From Nocardia brasiliensis ATCC 700358 (GTDB taxonomy: Bacteria > Actinomycetota > Actinomycetes > Mycobacteriales > Mycobacteriaceae): a stretch of 64,000 nucleotides of DNA. The stretch is from the NCBI RefSeq assembly GCF_000250675.2, contig NC_018681.1, positions 1,860,001 through 1,924,000 of the forward strand, written 5' to 3'. Position numbers and translations under genes: made by a program. The stretch's first letter is position 1; each line of letters begins with the position of its first letter. Under the pieces are notes generated by a model. It was not told the origin of the DNA and made no database searches. It saw only the letters and a program-made list of their open reading frames with translations. Positions 25,219 to 32,724 of the stretch are shown here, one piece after another.

Positions 25219-26034
25219 TCAGCGCACCGGGAAGTCGAAATAGGTCTTGGGGAAGGGCTCGTCTTTCAGTGTGAAGTGCCACCATTCTTCGGGCAGATTG
25301 GTGAAGCCGCGATCATCCATCAGCTCGGTCAGCAGCGTCCGCACGGCGCGCTGGTTGCCGCCGGTGGCGGGGTCGGCGGTGTGCGCGGCGGGGTCGAAGC
25401 AGTCGTAACCGGTGCCGAAGTCGAGGATGTTGTCGCGAAATCGCTGCTCGGCGGGCAGGAAGCAGGCGCGCAGCGGATCACCGGCGCGGTAGGGCTCGGG
25501 ATCGGCGGCGGGCAACGCGACGATGGCGAGATCCACTGTGCTGCCGCGACTGTGCCCGGATTTCTCGGCGATGTAGCCGTCGCGGAACAAATTCGCCTTC
25601 TCCACGGTGGGGTAGAACTCCTGCTTCATCTTCACGTCGCCGAGATCCTTGGCCCAAGCCACGAAATGGTCGACCGCCCGCTGCGGCCGATAGCAGTCGT
25701 AGGTCTTGAGCGTCAGGTGCATCGGCCGTAAATCCTGTTGCACCTGGGCCAACGCGGTCGCCGCCTGCTTGGTCAGCAGGCATTTCGGTGCCTCGTAGCC
25801 GTTGACCCGGGTGCCCAGGAAGTTGTGCTCGCCGTAGTACCGGGCCTCGACCAGGATCGTCGGATCGACCTCGGCGAGGGAGACGAAGGCGGATTCGTCG
25901 GCGACCGGCGCCGCGGTGGTGGGGTCGGTCGCGGGTGGTTCGGCACGGCGCTCTGCGCAGGCGGTGAGTGCCGGCAGCAGGGCCCCGGCCACCGCCAGGA
26001 TCGCGAGCCGTCGGGCGAACAGCACACTTCTCAT
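25219..26034 (-). CDS. VanX-like D-alanyl-D-alanine dipeptidase lipoprotein
   Basis: A 271-residue protein with a lipoprotein signal (basic start, AILAVAGALLPALTAC lipobox). The M15D zinc peptidase motifs are visible: YDCYRPQ (substrate Arg), SGHSRGSTVDLAIVAL (zinc His and Asp) and EEWWHFTL (catalytic Glu and zinc His). Such enzymes cleave D-Ala-D-Ala; in VanX this underlies glycopeptide resistance, but lone exported copies are usually cell-wall turnover enzymes. No vanHA genes are nearby. GAGGAG precedes the ATG. Confidence 0.88.
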   Translation of the reverse strand: MRSVLFARRLAILAVAGALLPALTACAERRAEPPATDPTTAAPVADESAFVSLAEVDPTILVEARYYGEHNFLGTRVNGYEAPKCLLTKQAATALAQVQQDLRPMHLTLKTYDCYRPQRAVDHFVAWAKDLGDVKMKQEFYPTVEKANLFRDGYIAEKSGHSRGSTVDLAIVALPAADPEPYRAGDPLRACFLPAEQRFRDNILDFGTGYDCFDPAAHTADPATGGNQRAVRTLLTELMDDRGFTNLPEEWWHFTLKDEPFPKTYFDFPVR

Positions 26035-26113
26035 GATTCTCCTCGTGAGTCAGCTGCTGCCACAATGACGGGCCGCCTCGCGGTGCGCGCAGCTTTCGGC
26101 GGATACTGGACGC

Positions 26114-26797
26114 GTGAGTTTGGGCGACGAGGTGCCACCGGGCGTGGTGCAGGCGATGGAGGAGACCATCGGTGTCGACCCCTGCGCCGAACCGGGCTGG
26201 TTCCGATTCTGGTTTGCCGATCAGCGGTGGGAATGGTCCGACGAGCTGGCGGCGATGTACGGCTACGCACCCGGCGAGGTGGAACCGACCACCGAACTGC
26301 TGCTGTCGCACAAGCACCCCGACGATCGCGAGCACGTGGCCAGCTGCATCGCCGCGGCCGCCGAGACCGGCCAGCCGTTCTGCGGCAGGCACCGGATCGT
26401 CGACGCCGAGGACGAGGTGCGTGAGGTGGTGGTCGTCGGCGACCTGCTCACGGATGAGGACGGCGCCATCGTCGGCACCTCCGGCTACTACGTCGACGTG
26501 ACCGAACGGCTCGAAGAGCAACGCCAAGAGGTCCTCGAGGAGATCCTGCCCGAGGTGATCGAGGCCAGGGCGGTGATCGAGCAGGCCAAGGGTGCGTTGA
26601 TCCTGGCCTACGGGGTGAACGCGGAGCAGGCGTTCCGGGTGCTGCGCTGGCGTTCCCAGGAGACCAATACCAAGTTGCGCGATCTGGCCGCGCAGTTCGT
26701 CGCCGAACTCCGGATGATCAGCAAGGACAGCGCGGGGTTCCGCACCCGCTTCGATCATCTGCTGCTGACCGTGCACGAACGCGTCGACGTCTCCTGA
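26114..26797 (+). CDS. PAS-ANTAR RNA-binding antiterminator-type regulator
   Basis: A 227-residue protein. The PAS domain covers about 25-140 (WFRFWFADQRWEWSDELAAMYGYAPGEVEPTTELLLSHKHPDD…GYYVDVTERL). An ANTAR domain follows (ARAVIEQAKGALILAYGVNAEQAFRVLRWRSQETNTKLRDLAAQFV). ANTAR domains bind paired RNA hexaloops and prevent termination; PAS supplies the signal. The GTG start is 6 nt after GATACT with no Shine-Dalgarno site, so it is probably leaderless. A truncated relative with the same promoter lies at 42415. Confidence 0.9.
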   Translation: MSLGDEVPPGVVQAMEETIGVDPCAEPGWFRFWFADQRWEWSDELAAMYGYAPGEVEPTTELLLSHKHPDDREHVASCIAAAAETGQPFCGRHRIVDAEDEVREVVVVGDLLTDEDGAIVGTSGYYVDVTERLEEQRQEVLEEILPEVIEARAVIEQAKGALILAYGVNAEQAFRVLRWRSQETNTKLRDLAAQFVAELRMISKDSAGFRTRFDHLLLTVHERVDVS

Positions 26798-26803
26798 GAG
26801 CGC

Positions 26804-27817
26804 TCACCGGCCGGTGAGCGACTCGCCGGCGGCCAAACCGAGCACCAGCGGCAGCGCTACCAGCGTCAGACAGGTGAGGGCGTTGGTCCACTTGTAGGCG
26901 ACGACGATCGCGATGAACTCGCGCAGAATGGCGCTCGGCAGGTAGTAGAAGGCGGTCCGCGCGCCGGTCACCTCCGCGTCCAGGCGCAGTCTGCGCGCCA
27001 GAATCGCGGTGCGCAGGATATGAAAGTTGCTGGTTACCAGCACCATTCGGGTGGTGGTGCTCCGCTCGCCGAGCAGCCGCTTGATGAAGAGCAGGTTCTC
27101 CCGCGTGGTGGTGGACTTGTCCTCGCGCGCCACGCTGTCCTCGGGGATGCCGCGGGCGATCAGGTAGTCCGCCATCGCCGCCGCCTCCGAGACCGCCTCG
27201 TCGGAGCCTTTGCCGCCGCTGGTGATGATCACGGGTTTGCGGCCTTCGGCCAGCTCGGCCCAGTAGATCTGGGCGGCGCGATCCAATCGAGCGGCCAGCA
27301 GCGGCGGCACCCGCGCGCCGACCAGGCCGGAGCCGTGCACGACGATCGCGTCCATGCCGGGCTGGTACGGCAGCCGGCCGTAGAGCAGCGAATACAGCAC
27401 GAAGCCGGTGAACACGAAGCCGAAGTAGCTCACGGCCATGAGCAGTGACGCGAGCAGCACCGACCGCAGGCTGCCGGTCGCGATGGCGACCCCGAGCAGC
27501 ACGTAGGGCGCGAGCAGCACGACGCCCGGCCCGATCGAGAGCAGGTTCGCGATCCGCAGCCCTTCCCGGCGCAGCATCTGCATGCCGTTGGCCAGTAGCA
27601 ATCCCGCCAGTACCAGCACCGCCAGCGGGGAGAGCACCACGAGCAGGCCGGCCAGGGCCAGCGTCAGGTCCACCTGATCGCCCGACCCGATCGCCCACGC
27701 CCCTAGGACGAGGACACCCGACAGGAGATAGATCCCGTTGCTCAACCGCCGACGATCCAGATGGAAGCGCAACGCGAAAATACCCAGCAGAATCAGGCCG
27801 ACCGTGAGCAGGATCAC
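26804..27817 (-). CDS. YdcF/SanA-like DUF218 membrane protein
   Basis: A 337-residue protein. The first half holds five or six transmembrane segments, then a DUF218 domain (DAIVVHGSGLVGARVPPLLAARLDRAAQIY… VIITSGGKGSDEAVSEAAAMADYLIARGIPEDSVAREDKSTTTRENLLF…VLVTSNFHILRTAILARR). Members such as SanA, ElyC and YdcF affect envelope integrity; the chemistry is unclear. The GTG start has TACCGT 6 nt upstream, suggesting a leaderless mRNA. The C-terminus has one more membrane helix pair. It converges with the PAS-ANTAR gene. Confidence 0.88.
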   Translation of the reverse strand: MILLTVGLILLGIFALRFHLDRRRLSNGIYLLSGVLVLGAWAIGSGDQVDLTLALAGLLVVLSPLAVLVLAGLLLANGMQMLRREGLRIANLLSIGPGVVLLAPYVLLGVAIATGSLRSVLLASLLMAVSYFGFVFTGFVLYSLLYGRLPYQPGMDAIVVHGSGLVGARVPPLLAARLDRAAQIYWAELAEGRKPVIITSGGKGSDEAVSEAAAMADYLIARGIPEDSVAREDKSTTTRENLLFIKRLLGERSTTTRMVLVTSNFHILRTAILARRLRLDAEVTGARTAFYYLPSAILREFIAIVVAYKWTNALTCLTLVALPLVLGLAAGESLTGR

Positions 27818-27920
27818 CCGCGCACGGTAGCGCCAGGGCGGTGTCCGATTACATCGGGGCCTCGGTCAGGACGCCGTCGGGCGCGAATTGTCCGCTTGGT
27901 CCCAACGGGTTTCCGGTCGT

Positions 27921-28214
27921 TCAGTTTTCGGCTTGCGATGGCCCGTGCAGCAGATGGTCGACCTTGCGCCGCAACTCCGGCGGCGCCAGATCCAGGCTCG
28001 GCAATTCGGCGATCAGCTGCGCGGCGAGTTCCCTGAGCTTGACATTCGTTGCCTGCGAGCGCTTACGCAGCATCCCGAACGCCTGCTCGGCATCGATACC
28101 GTAGGCCAACATCAACGCGCCTTTGGCCTGCTCGATCACGGCCCGCGCGGCCAAGAGTTCGGGTAAGGCGCGTCCGAGGGACGGTTGGCCACGTTCCTCG
28201 AATACATTGTTCAT
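27921..28214 (-). CDS. Stand-alone ANTAR domain protein
   Basis: A 97-residue protein made almost wholly of an ANTAR domain (LPELLAARAVIEQAKGALMLAYGIDAEQAFGMLRKRSQATNVKLRELAAQLIAELP). It is a close relative of the ANTAR half of the PAS-ANTAR protein about 1.2 kb away but lacks any sensor domain. It may act with a separate sensor or as a competitor for the same RNA targets. No ribosome-binding site is evident before the ATG at 28214. Confidence 0.85.
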   Translation of the reverse strand: MNNVFEERGQPSLGRALPELLAARAVIEQAKGALMLAYGIDAEQAFGMLRKRSQATNVKLRELAAQLIAELPSLDLAPPELRRKVDHLLHGPSQAEN

Positions 28215-28242
28215 GTCGGCTGACTACCCAGTGATCGCCAGG

Positions 28243-28644
28243 TTATGGGTGCTCGATCAGGTCCAAAAGCCAGCGCGGCCCGATGGTGTCCGCGCCGAGC
28301 GCCTCGACCCGCTCGCGCAGACCGCGATCGGCGGTCACGACGATGATCGTCCGGTCGATATCGTCCTGGACGGCGGCCAGCACCACGCCGACGATCGCGT
28401 CGTCCCCGGACCCGTAGGCCGGCACCACCCGCAGCGCGTCCGGGGCGTCTTGCGCCGCCGCTTTCGCGGCGCCCTCCAGCACGACCACCACCTCGGCCGG
28501 TTCGGTCAGGCGCTGATCCAGCACGGTCAGTTTGGCGAGCAATCTGCGGGCCGCACCCGCACGGTCGCGCCACCAGCCGTCGGGCCGCGAGCCGACGACG
28601 TTCGCGGCGTCCACCACGATCAGTTGCCCCGGGTCGTCTGTCAC
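28243..28644 (-). CDS. Small NYN/PIN-like protein
   Basis: A 133-residue protein with an alpha/beta pattern starting QLIVVDAANVVGSRPDGWWRDR, then VVVVLEGAA, and later IIVVTADRGLRERVEALGADTIGPRWLLDLI. Asp residues at the ends of strands (VDAAN; TADRG) are like the acidic cluster of NYN/PIN-type nucleases. The GTG at 28644 is inferred because the fold starts there; the next codon upstream is also GTG. It follows the SGNH esterase gene by 22 bases on the same strand. Confidence 0.7.
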   Translation of the reverse strand: MTDDPGQLIVVDAANVVGSRPDGWWRDRAGAARRLLAKLTVLDQRLTEPAEVVVVLEGAAKAAAQDAPDALRVVPAYGSGDDAIVGVVLAAVQDDIDRTIIVVTADRGLRERVEALGADTIGPRWLLDLIEHP

Positions 28645-28666
28645 CACACCAGTTTGCGCCGTGTCT

Positions 28667-29578
28667 TCACGCGGGACGGCCGATCGCGTCGAGGACCGCG
28701 CGGGCCTGGGCCTGCGCGCCGGCCGCGTTGGGATGGAACGGGAAGGCGGCCAACTGCGGGTTCCTGGCCGAGAAAGGCAGCAGCCCTTCGACATAGCGCA
28801 CGTCGGGTGCTTGGCAGACGTCGTGGCCGGTCGTGGCGGCGAAGGTGTCGACGAGTTGCACACCGGTCTCCGCGGCGACATCGGCGAGCATGGTGTTCAG
28901 CCGGACGAGCTGCGCCCGCAGGTAAGCCGCGTCGACGTCCGTGGCGGGCAGTTCGGGCACGCACCCGGTGGCCGGGAGCGCGTCCAGGTAGTCGACGAGC
29001 AGGATCCGCGCGTGCGGGGCCCGTTGCCGGATCCGGCCGATCGTCGCCACGACCTCGGATTCGGTGGCGCGGGTGCGGGTTTCGATCGGATCGCGGCCAG
29101 TCGCGGTCCGCCGCGCGGCGCAACCACCGGCGCCGGGCAGGCCGGGCAGCAGAGCCGCGGCTGAAAGGCATTGCGGGATCAGCTCTTGCAGGCCGAGATC
29201 GTTGCCACCGATGCTCAGCGTCACGAGGTCGGTGGTGCGCGTCAGCCGGTCCAGCTGTGGGGGATTGGTGCCGAGCGGCACCGTTTGCGGCGCGGTCATG
29301 TCCGCGGTTTTCGCGCCGCCGCAGCTGGCATCGCGAAAGACCGGGACGGACAGCGCGGCCGCGACGAGCCGGGGATAGTTCGTGGCCGATTGGTCGCAGT
29401 TGAACGGGGCGAATTCGGTGGCCGGTGGGATCGCGGTGAGCACGTCCGCGGTGAAAGAGTCACCGAGGGAAACATATTCGCGATAGGCCGGTGCGGTCGG
29501 CTGCGCCGCCGCGGGTGCGGCGGCCACTGCGAAAACGGTGGCCAGTGCGGCAGACCAGCGGACAGTGTGTTGCCACAC
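28667..29578 (-). CDS. Secreted SGNH-family esterase/lipase
   Basis: A 303-residue protein with a signal peptide (SAALATVFAVAAAPAAAQP). The SGNH blocks are clear: block I YVSLGDSFTA (nucleophile Ser), block III LSIGGNDLG, and block V AAFPFHPNAAG (catalytic Asp/His region reads FHPN). Six Cys in the mature part suggest disulphides, as in Streptomyces SGNH lipases such as the SCO7513 type. The GTG start follows GAGG. It hydrolyses esters outside the cell; the substrate is unknown. Confidence 0.9.
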   Translation of the reverse strand: MWQHTVRWSAALATVFAVAAAPAAAQPTAPAYREYVSLGDSFTADVLTAIPPATEFAPFNCDQSATNYPRLVAAALSVPVFRDASCGGAKTADMTAPQTVPLGTNPPQLDRLTRTTDLVTLSIGGNDLGLQELIPQCLSAAALLPGLPGAGGCAARRTATGRDPIETRTRATESEVVATIGRIRQRAPHARILLVDYLDALPATGCVPELPATDVDAAYLRAQLVRLNTMLADVAAETGVQLVDTFAATTGHDVCQAPDVRYVEGLLPFSARNPQLAAFPFHPNAAGAQAQARAVLDAIGRPA

Positions 29579-29653
29579 GGCGAACCTCGATTCGGCAGGG
29601 AATTCCAGTATTACCGCAGGGAAGTGTCGGGCCGGTTAACCGAGGCGACCGGC

Positions 29654-30448
29654 TTATTGCGCGCGGAACACCACGAGGCCCGGCACCGACCGGACGTACT
29701 CCGCCAACGGTGAGTCGACCACCCTGTTGTTCTCGGCCAGCGACGACGCGTTGCGGAACATCGGACCGGCCGGCGTCATGACGAAAATCCCGACGTGGGT
29801 GACGTCCAGGCCGGGAGTGTCGGAATAAGCGCCGAGGTAATCGCCCGTACGCAGCTGACCGATGACAGTGTCGTCGACGGCGGCGCCCGGAATATAGGTG
29901 ATGTCCCGATCGGTCACCGGTAGCCCCGGAAGGAACTGCCCACCATCGGCTTTCGCATTCAGCCGCTTGGCGACGGTGACCGCGCCCGGACTGAGCGAGC
30001 GGGTGATGTCGGTCGCGGCGACGCGCGGGGTGTGCGCCCAATCGCTGAAGAAATGCTTGCGATGCGCGAAGTCGACGACGCCGTCGGCGTATCGCGTCTG
30101 GATCAGGTTGGCGGTGAACTCGTCCCGGGTGGTGGAGCGGCTGAGCGCCTCGACGTAGTCGAGGTAGGTGAAGCAATCCACCCGCTGCAGGTCGACCACC
30201 AGTTGCTCGGCCTGGCCCGCGGAGCCGATCAGCGTGTTCGCGACATACGGCGTCCCGAGGAAGGGCCGCGAGACCCGCTCGATCGAGTCGCCTTTGCTCT
30301 GTGCGCCCGCCCGGGCCGCGAGCGCGTCATCGATCCTGCGCGCGGTGGCGTCGTCGAAGGCGGCGTCCGGGGTGCCCGAGGCCGCGGGCAGCGCGGTCGC
30401 CGCGCCTATGACCAGCGTGAACAGGACGAGCAGGACACGGGCGAGCAT
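29654..30448 (-). CDS. Secreted DUF1460 (NlpC/P60-like) amidase
   Basis: A 264-residue protein with a signal peptide (MLARVLLVLFTLVIGAATALPAASG). The likely catalytic Cys is in VDLQRVDCFTYLDYVEALSRS and the His in GLDVTHVGIFV, the pattern of DUF1460 proteins, whose known members are N-acetylmuramoyl-L-alanine amidase-like. GGAGG lies 10 nt before the ATG at 30448; a GTG at 30496 in the same frame is less likely. A Crp-type palindrome lies 71 bases upstream. It probably acts on peptidoglycan. Confidence 0.83.
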   Translation of the reverse strand: MLARVLLVLFTLVIGAATALPAASGTPDAAFDDATARRIDDALAARAGAQSKGDSIERVSRPFLGTPYVANTLIGSAGQAEQLVVDLQRVDCFTYLDYVEALSRSTTRDEFTANLIQTRYADGVVDFAHRKHFFSDWAHTPRVAATDITRSLSPGAVTVAKRLNAKADGGQFLPGLPVTDRDITYIPGAAVDDTVIGQLRTGDYLGAYSDTPGLDVTHVGIFVMTPAGPMFRNASSLAENNRVVDSPLAEYVRSVPGLVVFRAQ

Positions 30449-30518
30449 GCGCAAAGCGCCTCCAGGAGTCGATCGAGGTACGACGGCGTTCCCCACGGTA
30501 TCCGGAAATCCCCAGTTG

Positions 30519-30540
30519 ATATGTGACGTACATCACATAT
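30519..30540. promoter_or_regulatory. Crp/GlxR-type binding site
   Basis: The palindrome ATATGTGA-N6-TCACATAT contains TGTGA-NN-TA-NN-TCACA, the consensus recalled for actinobacterial cAMP receptor-type regulators (GlxR, Rv3676). Only one base pair of the 22 breaks the symmetry. It lies between the divergent DUF1460 and CMAS genes, 71 bases from the former's start and 173 from the latter's. Confidence 0.75.
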
Positions 30541-30712
30541 ATTCCGGTCATCCGGGTGCTCCCGCGCTGCGACTCCGTTGTGATCGCGCAGTGGGCCCAG
30601 TGGGCCCGGCTCCAACTCGATGTCGCTCGGACCGCCTTGTCGCGCGGGTGGTGGGCGAGTTCTCCGATGCTCCGGCCCGGCCACCACATTCGAACTTCCT
30701 GGAGGTTGCTGC

Positions 30713-31606
30713 ATGAGTCGTCACGCCCCGTTCTATGCCGAGGTGCAATCCCATTACGACCTGTCCGACGATTTCTTCGCGCTGTTTCTCGACCCCAGCC
30801 GCACCTACAGCTGTGCGTACTGGAAAGAGTCCGGCTACACCCTGGAGCAGGCGCAGCGGGCGAAAATCGATCTGGCACTGGACAAGTGCGCATTGCAACC
30901 CGGAATGACGCTGCTGGACGTCGGATGCGGCTGGGGCGCGACAATGCTGCGCGCAGTGGAAAAGTACGACGTGAACGTCATCGGTCTCACGCTGAGCCGC
31001 AATCAACGCGACTACGTGCAGGCGCAGTTGGATCAGCGGGCGAGCGGCGGTCACGCGGAGGTCCGGCTGCAAGGGTGGGAGGAATTCGACGGGCAGGTCG
31101 ACCGGATCGTGAGCATCGGCGCCTTCGAGCATTTCCGGCAGGAACGCTATGCGGATTTCTTCGACTTCGCCTACGGCGCACTGGGTCCGGACGGCCGCAT
31201 GCTGCTGCACACGATCGTCGTGTACGGGCTCGACCATATGCGCGCCAACGGCATTCCGCTCACCCGGCGCGACATCGACTTCATGCGGTTCATCCGCACC
31301 GAGATATTTCCCGGCGGTCAGCTGCCGATCCCGTGGGGTCGATTCCCGCGCGGGGTACGTGAATACGCCGAGACGGCCGGTTTCGCGGTGACCCGGATCC
31401 ACCCGTTGCGGCTGCACTACGCGAAGACGCTCGACCACTGGGCCGCGGCGCTGCAGGAGCGCGAGGACGAGGCCGTCGCGCTGGTCGGCGCGCAGACCTT
31501 CGAGACCTATCTGCGCTATTTCACCGGCTGTGCGCACCACTTTCGGGTCGGGCACATCGACGTCATGCAGTTCACCTGTGCCAAGGGGGTGCACCTCAGC
31601 CACTAG
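30713..31606 (+). CDS. Cyclopropane/mycolic-acid methyltransferase (CMAS family)
   Basis: A 297-residue protein. The N-terminus EVQSHYDLSDDFFALFLDPSRTYSCAYW is the CMAS lipid-entry segment, and LLDVGCGWGATMLRAVEKYDVNVIGLTLSRNQ is the SAM-binding motif with the following region. Later motifs include VSIGAFEHF and FIRTEIFPGGQLP. The enzyme adds a methyl or methylene group to an acyl-chain double bond, in nocardiae most likely on mycolic or membrane fatty acids. The ATG at 30713 follows GGAGG; an upstream in-frame extension to 30620 has no support. A small gene follows after 36 bases. Confidence 0.92.
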   Translation: MSRHAPFYAEVQSHYDLSDDFFALFLDPSRTYSCAYWKESGYTLEQAQRAKIDLALDKCALQPGMTLLDVGCGWGATMLRAVEKYDVNVIGLTLSRNQRDYVQAQLDQRASGGHAEVRLQGWEEFDGQVDRIVSIGAFEHFRQERYADFFDFAYGALGPDGRMLLHTIVVYGLDHMRANGIPLTRRDIDFMRFIRTEIFPGGQLPIPWGRFPRGVREYAETAGFAVTRIHPLRLHYAKTLDHWAAALQEREDEAVALVGAQTFETYLRYFTGCAHHFRVGHIDVMQFTCAKGVHLSH

Positions 31607-31642
31607 GTCGTGCCTGTTCGCCACTACGAGGGAGCGTGACCC

Positions 31643-31942
31643 ATGACTACTGAAGACCTGCGCGTGGACCGGGCGCGGACGCCGGCCCTGCCCGCGGCCG
31701 CCGAATCGTTTCTGGTCGCCCGCATCGGCGAGGACCTGCGGCACGCGGCACAGGTGTCGATCGACGACACCGACGCGGGCACCCGGTTCGCCGCGGAGGC
31801 GCAGGCGAAAGCGGGTGTGCTGGTGATGTATCGGTACGGGCGCGCCGAGACCGCCGAACACGCGCTACGCGAGGTGCTCGATCTCTTCCTCGACGTCTAT
31901 CGAGGCCATCCGAACTTCGACGCGGCGTGGACCAGCCACTAG
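31643..31942 (+). CDS. Small DUF6221-like protein
   Basis: A 99-residue protein. The pattern FLVARIGEDLRHAA… near the start and a C-terminus ending YRGHPNFDAAW resembles DUF6221 proteins, which are small helical actinobacterial proteins of unknown function. The match is by eye and tentative. It is 36 bases downstream of the CMAS gene, with GGGAG before its ATG, so the two may be co-transcribed. Its last four bases overlap the end of the convergent EcsC gene. Confidence 0.65.
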   Translation: MTTEDLRVDRARTPALPAAAESFLVARIGEDLRHAAQVSIDDTDAGTRFAAEAQAKAGVLVMYRYGRAETAEHALREVLDLFLDVYRGHPNFDAAWTSH

Positions 31943-32598
31943 GCGTCCGCGACCACCACCTGGTCGGGTCGAGCGGGGTCGTCGAGTGCCGCGTGCAGGT
32001 TCTTGATGACGCCCCGGGCCAGCGCGTGGTTGCCGACGCCGCCGACGACGGCGCCGATCCCGGCCGGGATCACCTTGCCGAAGGCGAGCGCACCGCGTTT
32101 GACGATGAATTGGACGACGAATCGTTTGATCGGTGAATCGTCCATCCGGCGCAGCACCGGAAGCTTGCTGGCCAGCATGGTGTCCCATTGCTTGGCCGAA
32201 CGGCCCGCCGCACCGAGCGCCCCGGTGCCCGCCTGCCCGAGCACGACCGCGGAGACCAGGGGCGGTCGCGGCGCGGCGGTCTTGCTCCCGGCGACCTCCG
32301 ACGCGCCCACCGTGTACACCGTCGAGGCCTCGATGAAGAACACCGTGTCGGCGCCGGCCGCGGCCAGCCCGACCAGGGTTCCGACGCCGGGGACGGCCGC
32401 GCTCAGACCGACCACGACGCCGCTCGCGGTGACCGCGATCAAGTAGTGCCGTCCGAGCCGCTCGACGATCTGATCGGGCGATTCGACCGGATGCCTGCCC
32501 TGCACGAAGCCGACGTACTTGTCCACCAGTGGCTTCTGTAGCCGCGCCGACCGGTCGATCAACGAGACGACACCCTGATCGAGGAACTTCCGCAGCAT
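31939..32598 (-). CDS. EcsC-like protein
   Basis: A 219-residue protein with a Gly/Ala-rich hydrophobic core (LIAVTASGVVVGLSAAVPGVGTLVGLAAAGADTVFFIEASTVYTVGASEVAG), then an amphipathic C-terminal part with IPAGIGAVVGGVGNHALARGVI. This matches the EcsC family, named after a gene near a Bacillus ABC transporter; the biochemical role is unknown. The ATG at 32598 has AAGG close by. Confidence 0.8.
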   Translation of the reverse strand: MLRKFLDQGVVSLIDRSARLQKPLVDKYVGFVQGRHPVESPDQIVERLGRHYLIAVTASGVVVGLSAAVPGVGTLVGLAAAGADTVFFIEASTVYTVGASEVAGSKTAAPRPPLVSAVVLGQAGTGALGAAGRSAKQWDTMLASKLPVLRRMDDSPIKRFVVQFIVKRGALAFGKVIPAGIGAVVGGVGNHALARGVIKNLHAALDDPARPDQVVVADA

Positions 32599-32660
32599 TG
32601 CCTTCAGTCCTTCCGTTCTGCCCGCGTGACAACGTGGTGGTTGCCCGCTGTCGGATCGAC

Positions 32661-32680
32661 ACGACCGAGCCTACGGTCGT
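32661..32680 (-). terminator. Hairpin between phoD-like and ecsC-like genes
   Basis: A perfect 7-bp stem (ACGACCG / CGGTCGT) with a 6-nt loop lies 45 bases downstream of the phoD-like stop codon. Confidence 0.4.
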
Positions 32681-32724
32681 CACGCGGCGCTGTCGGTGAT
32701 TCCCGCCACCGTGCGCGTGTGCGG

